Source: Devosia sp. Root413D1 (lineage in GTDB: Bacteria; Pseudomonadota; Alphaproteobacteria; Rhizobiales; Devosiaceae). From it: a stretch of 64,000 nt of DNA. Position 1 is the first letter of the stretch. Every line of letters starts with the position of its first letter. Positions 53,572 through 61,159 of this stretch are shown in pieces. The position numbers were made by a program, and so were the translations under genes. Under the pieces are notes generated by a model that saw nothing but the letters and a program-made list of their open reading frames with translations, made no database searches and was not told the origin of the DNA. The stretch spans positions 248,001 to 312,000 of the forward strand of contig NZ_LMEA01000008.1 of the NCBI RefSeq assembly GCF_001425235.1. The letters run 5' to 3'.

Positions 53572-54647
53572 GCCGGCACCGCCAGATCGTCAGCGGGCAG
53601 GTAATCAGCGGCAAGCAGGCGCTGGTTGCCACGGGCGGGGCCACGCGCCGCGAACCACTCGGCTTCATCCGCTGGAGCGGTTCCGGCAATGTAGCGCGCC
53701 AGCGCCGGTGCAAAAAACGCGGCAGCGGGGCCGAGGGCGGCGATGACCATCGCCTTATGGCCACGCGCCGGACCGACCAAGGGCGCGCCATCACTGGTGC
53801 GGAGATTATTGACCACGGTTTCTCCGGCGAGACGCAGCGCATCGCCGCGGGAGGCGGCGCTGCCGAGCCGGGCCCGGGCAGTGGCGGGGTCGCCAGTGAG
53901 CAGCGCTGACACGCTGACTTTGCCATCCTGCACCAGCACCACGCCCCGATCGAGGAACGACACATAGGGGGCGGGCAGGGGCTTGGCCGCATCGAGCAGC
54001 ATGGCGGCGCCGGGCACGGCCTCGAGGCTGCGGTCGCGCGCCTCCTCGGGCAGGTGCTCGAGCACGGCATCGTCGCCGGCAAGGATCACCTGAGCCGCCT
54101 CGACGCTGCGGCCACTATGGACGATGCGCGCGGTGCCGTCCTTGCGCAGCGTCAGCTCGGTATCGGCGCGATCGAGGTGGCGCACCTCGTGCTTCGACAG
54201 CCAGCCTTCGAGCGCTGGCTCGAGCCGGCCGTGGCCGAACAACTGCACATCGCGCACCCTGAGCAGCAAGCCTTCGGCAACGGCCCGATCGGCAACCGGC
54301 TCGACCGCATAGCCGAGCCCGATGGCGAGGTGGCGGAAATGACCGAGGGCCGCGATGCTCTCGGGCGTTTCGGCAACCAGCAGCGGATCGACGCGGCTGA
54401 TGAGGCCCTTGCCCCAGCTGGCGACCAGCTTGCTGGTCTCAGCGGCGGCGCGCTTCAGCAGCAGCAGCGTTTCCGGACGGGTGACCGGCGCGATCGAGAC
54501 ATCGATACTGCGCTGCAGCCGGAACGGCGAGAACGGCTCGCCGACGAGGCAGACGCGTCGCTTGTGCTCGACGGCAAGCAGGCCCGCCAGCAGCCCGGCA
54601 AGCGGGGTGGAGCCTAGCACCAGATAGTCGTAACTGTCATCGGCCAT
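53568..54647 (-). CDS. DAO-type, sarcosine-oxidase-beta-like protein with a degenerate FAD motif
   Basis: 359 residues from the ATG at 54647 (MADDSYDYLVLGSTPLAG); a GTG 15 codons upstream is possible. The expected FAD fingerprint GxGxxG at the N-terminus is GSTPLAG here, so classical FAD binding is doubtful. Other DAO-family features are partly visible: ETVVNNLRTSDGAPLVGPAR and AMVIAALGPAAAFFAPALAR, corresponding to the C-terminal flavin-contact segment. It may be a structural or altered-cofactor partner of the alpha-like protein encoded next. No membrane segment. Confidence 0.75.
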   Translation of the reverse strand: MADDSYDYLVLGSTPLAGLLAGLLAVEHKRRVCLVGEPFSPFRLQRSIDVSIAPVTRPETLLLLKRAAAETSKLVASWGKGLISRVDPLLVAETPESIAALGHFRHLAIGLGYAVEPVADRAVAEGLLLRVRDVQLFGHGRLEPALEGWLSKHEVRHLDRADTELTLRKDGTARIVHSGRSVEAAQVILAGDDAVLEHLPEEARDRSLEAVPGAAMLLDAAKPLPAPYVSFLDRGVVLVQDGKVSVSALLTGDPATARARLGSAASRGDALRLAGETVVNNLRTSDGAPLVGPARGHKAMVIAALGPAAAFFAPALARYIAGTAPADEAEWFAARGPARGNQRLLAADYLPADDLAVPA

Positions 54648-54781
54648 GGGATCAGCGAACCATCGTGCGGGCTGCGGCAATGCGCCTCCCACACATCGAT
54701 GTGTGCGGGTGCATAAATTGCCCGAATGCCTTTATAGATCGGGCGCGTTTCCGCACCTTCGCATGAGGCAGAGCCCTGCAC

Positions 54782-55849
54782 ATGATATTTTGGTCGCTCG
54801 CTTTTGTGGTCACTGCCGTCGCCTGCGCCGCGCTCTATTATGCGGGGGCCGGGCGAAGGGTCAACGCGACTGCCACTGTTGTAGACAGCCCTGAGATGGC
54901 GCACCTGAAGCTGCAGCTGAAAGAGATCGAGTCGGATCTCGCCTTGGGCCGCCTCGGCGCAGCCGAAGCGACAGCGGCGAAGGGCGAACTGGCGCGGGAG
55001 CTGCTGCGGCTGAAAGCGACGACGAAGACGGCGACGGAACCGGGCGCGCGCCGCGGCATCGTCGCGGCTGCAGCCGTCGTGACGGCCGTGCTGGCGTTCG
55101 GCGTCTATGGCGCAGTGGGTCGCCCTGACCTGCCGGCGCAGCCGCTGGCCGAACGGCAGGACGTGCCGCCGCCGGAAATGACCCTCGACGATGCGATCGC
55201 CCGGATCGAGGCACAGCTCAAGGCCAAGCCCGAGGACCTGCGCGGCTGGACGGTGATCGCCCCGGCCTACATGCAGATGGGCCGCTTTGCCGACGCGGCG
55301 AACGCGCTGCGCAAGGCGATCGAGCTCGACGGCCCGACCGCCGACCGCGAGACCGATCTCGGTGAAGCGCTTATGATGGCCAATAGCGGCAACGCCGCCG
55401 GCGAACCGCTGGCGCTGTTCCGCAGCGCCTCGAACCGCGACGTCACCCATGTGCGTTCGCGCTACTATCTTGCCAGTGAAGCGATGCGCGAGGGCGATTT
55501 CGCCACCGCCAAGGCCGAATGGCAGGGCCTGCTGAAGCTCAGCAAGGGTGGCGAGACCTGGCTCGCCAATGCCGAGGCCGGGCTGGCCGCGGCGGAAGCC
55601 GGCCTCGGCGGCGACATGCCGGCCAATGCCGACATTGCCGCCATGGTCGAAGGGCTGTCGAGCCGGCTCAACCAGAGCGGCGGCACGATCGAGGAATGGA
55701 CCCGGCTGGTGCGCTCGCGGCTGGTGCTCGGGCAGACGGAGCTGGCGCAGACGGCCTATGATGCGGCCCGCAAGGCCTACCCGGCGGCGGGCGATCGCGC
55801 AGAACTCGATGTTCTCGCAGCGGATAATGGATTGGTAGCAAGTAATTGA
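54782..55849 (+). CDS. ccmI: Cytochrome c biogenesis protein CcmI (CycH)
   Basis: 355 residues. Two transmembrane helices (1-22 and about 92-113) flank a cytosolic loop with a leucine-zipper-like stretch (EMAHLKLQLKEIESDLALGR). The periplasmic part has TPR repeats (GRFADAANALRKAIELDGP, LARAPLALFRSASN-like and EWQGLLKLSKGGETW) that hold apocytochrome c for heme attachment. First gene of ccmIEFH. The stop overlaps the ccmE start in TTGA. Confidence 0.94.
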   Translation: MIFWSLAFVVTAVACAALYYAGAGRRVNATATVVDSPEMAHLKLQLKEIESDLALGRLGAAEATAAKGELARELLRLKATTKTATEPGARRGIVAAAAVVTAVLAFGVYGAVGRPDLPAQPLAERQDVPPPEMTLDDAIARIEAQLKAKPEDLRGWTVIAPAYMQMGRFADAANALRKAIELDGPTADRETDLGEALMMANSGNAAGEPLALFRSASNRDVTHVRSRYYLASEAMREGDFATAKAEWQGLLKLSKGGETWLANAEAGLAAAEAGLGGDMPANADIAAMVEGLSSRLNQSGGTIEEWTRLVRSRLVLGQTELAQTAYDAARKAYPAAGDRAELDVLAADNGLVASN

Positions 55850-56289
55850 CTCGTAAGCAGAAACGCCTGGCTATCATTGCCGGTCTGGGCGCCGTCCTCG
55901 CCCTCGCCGCGACGTTGATCTTCGTCGCCATGCGCGACCAGATCGTGTTCTTCTATTCGCCCAGCGAGATCCACGAGAAGGCCATCGCCGCAGGCACCTC
56001 AATTCGCCTGGGCGGGCTGGTGAAGGAGGGGTCCTGGAAGCGTGTGGGCGAGACCTCCGATTTCGTGGTGACCGATGGCCAGACCGAGATGGCGACGCAT
56101 TATGTCGGGCTGCTGCCCGATTTGTTCCGCGAGGGACAAGGTGTAGTGATCGAGGGCAGCGTCACGCCGAACGGCACCTTCGCCGCCACCAACGTGCTGG
56201 CCAAGCACGACGAGAACTACATGCCCAAGGAACTAGTCGACGAGCTGAAGAAGCGCGGCGAATGGCAGCGCGAGGGGGCGGGAAGTTGA
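55846..56289 (+). CDS. ccmE: Heme chaperone CcmE (CycJ)
   Basis: 147 residues from a TTG overlapping the ccmI stop. N-terminal membrane anchor (LAIIAGLGAVLALAATLIFV), then a beta-barrel periplasmic domain. The heme-binding histidine H121 lies in AKHDENYMPKE with Y125, the canonical CcmE motif. It carries heme from CcmC to the CcmF/H ligase. ccmABCDG are not in the window. Confidence 0.95.
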   Translation: MTRKQKRLAIIAGLGAVLALAATLIFVAMRDQIVFFYSPSEIHEKAIAAGTSIRLGGLVKEGSWKRVGETSDFVVTDGQTEMATHYVGLLPDLFREGQGVVIEGSVTPNGTFAATNVLAKHDENYMPKELVDELKKRGEWQREGAGS

Positions 56290-56304
56290 TTGGCGTAATT
56301 CCAG

Positions 56305-56440
56305 AAGGCCCCCTCACCCGGATCGCTTTGCGATCCGACCTCTCCCCCCAGGGAGAGGTGGCGAGGGGCACCATCTCGCCACAGCACACCTCTCCCTTTG
56401 GGGGAGAGGTCGACGCGTCAGCGTCGGGTGAGGGGGCCTT
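56305..56440. repeat. Long palindromic element inside the ccm operon
   Basis: AAGGCCCCCTCACCCG at 56305 pairs with CGGGTGAGGGGGCCTT ending at 56440, and inner arms CGACCTCTCCCCCCAGGGAG and CTCCCTTTGGGGGAGAGGTC mirror each other. Total 136 bp in the 178-bp gap between ccmE and ccmF. It shares the CTCTCCC/GGGAGAG theme with the elements at 7535 and 60039. It could lower or stabilise downstream mRNA. Confidence 0.85.
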
Positions 56441-56467
56441 TGGGTTCCGCCTCGAAGGAGCCCGTGC

Positions 56468-58435
56468 ATGAGCATCGAACTCGGCCATTTCGCCCTTGTC
56501 CTGGCTTTTGCCATTTCCACCATCTCGGCGATCGTCGGGCTGATGTTCTGGAAGCGCGAGACGCTGGCGGGCTATCTGCAGCAGGGGGCGGTGCTGCAGT
56601 TCGTGCTGGTGGCGGCGGCCTTCGCGGCGCTGATCCAGGCCTTTGTCGTTTCCGATTTTTCGCTGAAGCTCGCCTATGAGCATGCCAATTCGGCGCAGCC
56701 GCTGATCTTCAAGATCACGGCGGTGTGGGGCAACCACGAAGGCTCGATGCTGCTCTGGGTGCTGATCCTGGTGATCATGGGCGCCGCCGTCGCCGCCTTC
56801 GGACGCAGCCTGCCCAAGGACCTCCTGACCCTGGTGCTGGCGGTGCAGAGCCTGATCGCCGCGGCGTTCACCGGTTTCACGCTCTTCACCTCGAACCCGT
56901 TCCTCCGCCTGTCGCCGGCGCCGTTCGAAGGGCAGGACCTCAACCCGATCCTCCAGGATATCGGCCTCGCCATCCATCCGCCGCTGCTCTATCTCGGCTA
57001 TGTCGGCTTCTCGGTCTGCTTCAGCTTCGCCATGGCGGCGCTGATCTCGGGCCGCATCGACGCCGCCTGGGCCCGCTGGGTGCGGCCGTGGACGCTGCTC
57101 AGCTGGTGCTTCCTGACGCTCGGCATCGCCATGGGCTCCTACTGGGCCTATTACGAACTCGGCTGGGGCGGCTGGTGGTTCTGGGATCCGGTGGAGAATG
57201 CCAGCTTCATGCCCTGGCTCGCCGGCACGGCGCTGCTCCATTCGGCGCTGGTGATGGAAAAGCGCAACGCGCTGAAGATCTGGACGATCTTTCTCGCCAT
57301 CATCACCTTCTCGCTGAGCCTGCTCGGTACCTTCATGGTGCGCTCGGGCATCCTCACCTCGGTGCACACCTTCGCCTCGGACCCGACCCGCGGCATGGTG
57401 ATCCTGGCGCTGCTCGCTGCCTTCATCGGCGGCGCCTTCGCGCTCTTTGCCTTCCGCGCCTCGACGCTGCGGGTGGGCGGGCTGTTCGCGCCGATCAGCC
57501 GCGAGGGTGCGCTGATCCTCAACAACCTGTTCCTCGCCACCGCCACCGTGGCGGTGCTGGTGGGAACACTCTACCCGCTGCTGCTCGATGCGCTGGTCGG
57601 CGAGACCATTTCGGTGGGCGAGCCGTTCTTCAACCTGACCTTCGGGGTGATCATGGCGCCGCTGCTGATCATCCTGCCGTTCGGGCCGTTCCTCGCCTGG
57701 AAGCGCGGCGACGTGATCGCCGTGACGCAGCGGCTGGCCGGCGCAGCGGGGCTTGCTCTGTTCGCCGCGGTGCTATGCTTTGCGCTCACCGGCGGCGAGG
57801 TGTCGCTGGCCCCGCTCGGGCTGCTGCTCGGCTTCTGGGTGGCGTTCGGCGCGCTGGCCGAACTGGTCGATCGGGCAAAGTTCTTCCGCACCGATGTCGT
57901 CACCTCGTTCAAGCGGCTGTTCGGCCTGCCGCGCACCGCGTGGTCGACGGCGATCGCCCATTTCGGCATCGGCGTCACCGTGATCGGCATCGTCGCCGCC
58001 AGCGCCTGGCAGCAGGAGCTGGTCACCACCATGGTGCCGGGTGAGGGCGTGGTGATCGCCGAACACCAGGTGACGTTCGAGGGCATGGAGCATGTCGAGG
58101 GACCGAACTTCGTCTCCGACACCGGCCGCTTCGCCATCCGGGCGCCGGGCGGTGGGGTGCGCACGGCGCTGGCCGAGCGGCGCGTCTACAATGCCAGCGG
58201 CCAGCCGACCACCGAGGCGGCAATCGAAACCTACGGCTTCAGCCAACTCTACGTGCAGCTGGGCGAACCGCAGGCCGACGGCAAGTCCGTGGTGCGGCTC
58301 TGGTACAAGCCCTATGTCACGCTGATCTGGCTCGGTTGCCTGATGATGGCCGGCGCCGGCTTCCTGTCGCTGAGTTATCGCCGGCTGCGCGTCGGCGCGC
58401 CGCGCCCGGCCTCCGCCCGGGCGGCAGCCGAATGA
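56468..58435 (+). CDS. ccmF: Heme lyase subunit CcmF (CycK)
   Basis: 655 residues, usual length. About 15 transmembrane helices. The tryptophan-rich heme-handling domain WGGWWFWDPVENASFMPW (about 235-252) is intact, and conserved histidines occur in VWGNHEGSMLLWV, PPLLYLGYVG-adjacent AIHPPLL, and LLHSALVMEKR. It attaches heme to apocytochrome c with CcmH. ATG preceded by GGAGCCCGTGC. The stop overlaps ccmH in ATGA. Confidence 0.96.
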   Translation: MSIELGHFALVLAFAISTISAIVGLMFWKRETLAGYLQQGAVLQFVLVAAAFAALIQAFVVSDFSLKLAYEHANSAQPLIFKITAVWGNHEGSMLLWVLILVIMGAAVAAFGRSLPKDLLTLVLAVQSLIAAAFTGFTLFTSNPFLRLSPAPFEGQDLNPILQDIGLAIHPPLLYLGYVGFSVCFSFAMAALISGRIDAAWARWVRPWTLLSWCFLTLGIAMGSYWAYYELGWGGWWFWDPVENASFMPWLAGTALLHSALVMEKRNALKIWTIFLAIITFSLSLLGTFMVRSGILTSVHTFASDPTRGMVILALLAAFIGGAFALFAFRASTLRVGGLFAPISREGALILNNLFLATATVAVLVGTLYPLLLDALVGETISVGEPFFNLTFGVIMAPLLIILPFGPFLAWKRGDVIAVTQRLAGAAGLALFAAVLCFALTGGEVSLAPLGLLLGFWVAFGALAELVDRAKFFRTDVVTSFKRLFGLPRTAWSTAIAHFGIGVTVIGIVAASAWQQELVTTMVPGEGVVIAEHQVTFEGMEHVEGPNFVSDTGRFAIRAPGGGVRTALAERRVYNASGQPTTEAAIETYGFSQLYVQLGEPQADGKSVVRLWYKPYVTLIWLGCLMMAGAGFLSLSYRRLRVGAPRPASARAAAE

Positions 58436-58878
58436 GGGCGCTGCTTGCCCTGATGCTGCTGGTGCTGCTGAGCGCGCCCGCGCTGGCGGTGCGCCCCGAC
58501 GAGGTGCTGGCCGATCCGGTGCTCGAGACCCGGGCCCGGGCGATCTCGGAAGGCTTGCGCTGCCTCGTCTGCCAGAACCAGTCGATCGATGATTCCGACG
58601 CCGACCTGGCGCACGACCTGCGCGTCCTGGTGCGCGAGCGCCTGACCGCCGGGGACAGCGACCAGCAGGTGCGCGATTACCTCGTCGCCCGCTACGGCGA
58701 ATACGTGCTGCTGAACCCGGTGATGGCGCCACACACGGTGCTGCTGTGGATCGCCGCGCCGGCGGTGCTGGTGATCGGCGGCATCGTGGTGTTCATCGGC
58801 GCACGGCGCAAACGCGCCGCAGGCCAGACCACCCTGACCGAGGATGAAGCCAAGGCGCTCGAGGAACTGGAGCGCTGA
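58432..58878 (+). CDS. ccmH: Cytochrome c maturation protein CcmH (CycL)
   Basis: 148 residues. Signal peptide (MRALLALMLLVLLSAPALAV), then the redox motif LRCLVCQNQSI (C44, C47), which keeps apocytochrome cysteines reduced. A single transmembrane helix follows near residue 105 (VLLWIAAPAVLVIGGIVVF). End of the ccm operon; it converges on the LysE gene with 3 bp between. Confidence 0.96.
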   Translation: MRALLALMLLVLLSAPALAVRPDEVLADPVLETRARAISEGLRCLVCQNQSIDDSDADLAHDLRVLVRERLTAGDSDQQVRDYLVARYGEYVLLNPVMAPHTVLLWIAAPAVLVIGGIVVFIGARRKRAAGQTTLTEDEAKALEELER

Positions 58879-58881
58879 GCG

Positions 58882-59487
58882 CTAGTGCGCGCCAAACAGG
58901 ATCGGCACGGTCGCTGCAACCAGCAGCACCGCCGCGCCGATGTTGAAGGCTGTGGCATAGGCCGGCTGGACGAGGAAGCGGCGCAGTACGGCGCCGCCGG
59001 CTGACCACACCGAAACACAGGGGATCGAGATCAGCGCCATCGCCGCCGCCGCGAGGGCGAGGTTCAGCGCATAGCCGTCGGCCGGCAGATACGTGGCGGC
59101 AGCCCCCGTGGTGATGGCCCAGGCCTTGGGGTTGATCCACTGGAAGGCGACTGCTCCGGCAAAACCGAGCGGCGGACGCTCGTCGGCCTCGACATCGATC
59201 GGCCCGCTGCGCGCGATCTTGATCGCCAGCCAGACCAGATAGGCAGCGCCGGCCCAACGCATCGCATCGTGCAGCGCCGGAAACGACTGCAGCAGCGCGC
59301 CAATGCCGAGCCCGACGGCCACCAGCTGCAGCGCGACGCCCACCGCGATGCCGGCGACCAGCGGCATCGAACGGCGCACGCCGACCCGCACGCCTGAAGC
59401 GAGCGCCATCATGTTGTTGGGGCCGGGCGTGCCGGTGAGCACGACGCAGAAGATGAGGAACGGGATGAGGACGGCTGGATCGGTCAT
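58882..59487 (-). CDS. LysE/RhtB family amino-acid exporter
   Basis: 201 residues, typical size. Six transmembrane helices, with the LysE signature FLIFCVVLTGTPGPNNMMAL at the N-terminus and GVRRSMPLVAGIAVGV after it. Exports amino acids across the inner membrane; the substrate is not fixed by sequence. It faces an Lrp/AsnC regulator, the usual control partner. Confidence 0.93.
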   Translation of the reverse strand: MTDPAVLIPFLIFCVVLTGTPGPNNMMALASGVRVGVRRSMPLVAGIAVGVALQLVAVGLGIGALLQSFPALHDAMRWAGAAYLVWLAIKIARSGPIDVEADERPPLGFAGAVAFQWINPKAWAITTGAAATYLPADGYALNLALAAAAMALISIPCVSVWSAGGAVLRRFLVQPAYATAFNIGAAVLLVAATVPILFGAH

Positions 59488-59521
59488 GGCCCGGACAGTA
59501 CAGCGGTCGACAGGGCGTTGT

Positions 59522-59559
59522 GTTGCAATCTGCAGCGCTGACTGGCAGTCTTGTGCAAC
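59522..59559. promoter_or_regulatory. Putative Lrp/AsnC site between lysE and the regulator
   Basis: GTTGCA (59522-59527) and TGCAAC (59554-59559) are inverted in the 74-bp divergent gap, each within TTGTG/TTGCA-rich sequence (TGTTGCAATC and TTGTGCAACA). Paired boxes of this kind suit a multimeric Lrp-type regulator. The inner part also holds a CAGCGCTG palindrome. Confidence 0.45.
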
Positions 59560-59561
59560 AA

Positions 59562-60014
59562 ATGACCGACCTTGATCGCATCGACCAGCAGATATTGCGC
59601 GAGCTGCAGCGCGACGCGCGCATTCCGAACCTGCGCCTGGCCGAACGGGTCGGCTTGTCGCCTTCGGCCTGCCTCCGACGGGTGCAGGAACTGGAGCGGA
59701 GCGGCATTATCAAAGGCTACCGCGCCGTGATCGACCGCTCGCGGCTGGGCGCGGGGTTTCGCGCCTATGTGTCGGTGGGCCTCTCGAGCCACACCAAAGC
59801 CAGCCAGGAGGCGTTCGAGAAGGCCGTGGCGCTGTCGCCGGAAGTGGTCGAGTGCCACAACGTCACCGGTTCGATCGAATACCTGCTGCGCATCGAGGTG
59901 GCCGACATCGAAGCCTACAAGGCATTTCACACCGACGTGCTTGGCACCCTCCCGACCGTAAGCGCCATCACCACCTTCGTGGTGCTGGGCTCGCCTAAGG
60001 ACGAGCGAGCTTAG
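59562..60014 (+). CDS. Lrp/AsnC-family transcriptional regulator
   Basis: 150 residues from the ATG at 59562 (MTDLDRIDQQILRELQRDAR). An upstream in-frame start at 59520 overlaps the operator and lacks homology. HTH in NLRLAERVGLSPSACLRRVQ, then the RAM ligand-binding domain (HNVTGSIEYLLRIEVADIEA). It probably activates the divergent LysE exporter when its amino-acid ligand accumulates. Confidence 0.93.
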   Translation: MTDLDRIDQQILRELQRDARIPNLRLAERVGLSPSACLRRVQELERSGIIKGYRAVIDRSRLGAGFRAYVSVGLSSHTKASQEAFEKAVALSPEVVECHNVTGSIEYLLRIEVADIEAYKAFHTDVLGTLPTVSAITTFVVLGSPKDERA

Positions 60015-60038
60015 GGGGACTTGGGCTCGATCTCTCCG

Positions 60039-60065
60039 ACATCTCTCCCCTTGTGGGGGAGATGT
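60039..60065. repeat. Short CTCTCCC-type hairpin
   Basis: ACATCTCTCCCC, TTGT and GGGGGAGATGT form an imperfect 11-12 bp stem with a tetra-loop, 25 bp after the Lrp stop. It matches the centre of the long palindromes at 7535 and 56305 and may act as a terminator for the Lrp gene. Confidence 0.6.
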
Positions 60066-60102
60066 TCTTGGGCTGGTGGGCACCATCTCTCCTCCTCACC
60101 GG

Positions 60103-60182
60103 TGTCATCCCAGCGAAAGCTGGGAGCCATCCATCCGCTGGCGCTGGCGGCGAGTTGGGTCCCAGCTTTCGCTGGGATGACA
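60103..60182. repeat. 80-bp palindromic element, copy 3
   Basis: 60103-60129 and 60156-60182 are 27-bp inverted arms with a single mismatch (GGAGCCA against TGGGTCC). The 26-nt loop is close to that of copy 1 (tatccgctggct against catccgctggcg). It lies between the Lrp gene and the TauE/SafE gene. Confidence 0.9.
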
Positions 60183-60294
60183 CCTGAGGTGGGGCGCGCA
60201 CCATGCCTCCAACATCCCTCATTCTCCCGTGCCGATCGTGAGATGAGACGCCCGCCGCTTGTCCCGACTCGGCGCGCGGCGCTACGCCTTCCCC

Positions 60295-61056
60295 GTGTCT
60301 CTCACCGATCTCCTCCCCGCCGATCTCGACCTGACCCTGGCGCTGGCGCTCATCGTCCTCAGCTTCGTCACCTCGCTGATCACTGCGACGTTCTCGCTGG
60401 GCGGCGGCACGCTGATGGTGGCGGTGCTGGCGCTGGTGTTCCCGCCGCTGGTCGTGGTGCCGCTGCACGGCGCCATCCAGCTCGGCTCGAACAGCGGGCG
60501 GGCGCTGGTGCAGCGCGCCCATATCCAGTGGCCGCTGGTGCTGTGGCTGTCGCTGGGCGGAGCGATCGGCACCGTTGTCGGCGGGCAGTTCGCCAGCCTC
60601 CTGCCGGCGACGGCGCTGCAGATCGCCATCGGCGCCTTCGTGCTGCTCACCACCTGGCTGCCGCAACCGAAGATCGTCGGGCACTCGCGACTGGCGCAGG
60701 TGCTTGGCGGCGGGGTGATTGCCGCGGTGTCGATGGTGGTCGGAGCCACCGGGCCGCTGGTCGCGGTGTTCATCAAGGGGCTGGCCGACCGGCGACAACT
60801 GGTTGCCACCCACGCCATGCTGATGACGCTGCAGAACAGCTTCAAGGTGGCGATGTTCGTTTGGCTCGGCTTTGCCTTCGCCGCCTACCTGCCGTTGATC
60901 GTCGTGATGATCGCTTCGGGTTTCGTCGGCACGGCAATCGGCAGCCGGCTGCTGGTGAAGGTGCCCGAGGCGGCGTTCCGCTGGGGCTTCAAAATCGTGC
61001 TGACGCTGGTGGCGCTCGACTTGCTGCGCACCGCCCTTTCTCAGGGGCTCCGATAA
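60295..61056 (+). CDS. TauE/SafE family permease
   Basis: 253 residues from the GTG at 60295 (MSLTDLLPADLDLTLALAL); a TTG at 60259 would add 12 residues and cannot be excluded. About eight transmembrane helices in two related halves, each with a FSLGGGTLMVAVLALVFPPL or VVGATGPLVAVFIKGL-type glycine-rich segment. Members export sulfite, sulfoacetate or other small organosulfur anions. No operon partner; located between two regulators of other functions. Confidence 0.9.
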   Translation: MSLTDLLPADLDLTLALALIVLSFVTSLITATFSLGGGTLMVAVLALVFPPLVVVPLHGAIQLGSNSGRALVQRAHIQWPLVLWLSLGGAIGTVVGGQFASLLPATALQIAIGAFVLLTTWLPQPKIVGHSRLAQVLGGGVIAAVSMVVGATGPLVAVFIKGLADRRQLVATHAMLMTLQNSFKVAMFVWLGFAFAAYLPLIVVMIASGFVGTAIGSRLLVKVPEAAFRWGFKIVLTLVALDLLRTALSQGLR

Positions 61057-61159
61057 CGTTCGGAACATTACCGATAATTAACGCCCGGGTCACCGTGCAG
61101 AAAGGCGATGGGCTCCATATCTCTCGGCCATCAAGAGTGCCTGACTGAAGGAGATCATC

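Noticed and set aside
51697-53604. 635-codon open frame on the plus strand
   Set aside because: It is antisense to the sarcosine-oxidase-alpha-like gene, which has clear flavin motifs. The antisense product is Arg/Gly/Ala-rich with no family features.
52160-54082. 640-codon open frame on the minus strand
   Set aside because: It overlaps both sarcosine-oxidase-like genes in another frame on the same strand and reads as Arg/Pro-rich out-of-frame sequence.
27312-60182. CRISPR array
   Set aside because: The repeats are inverted palindromes scattered over 33 kb, not direct repeats with spacers, and no cas gene is present.
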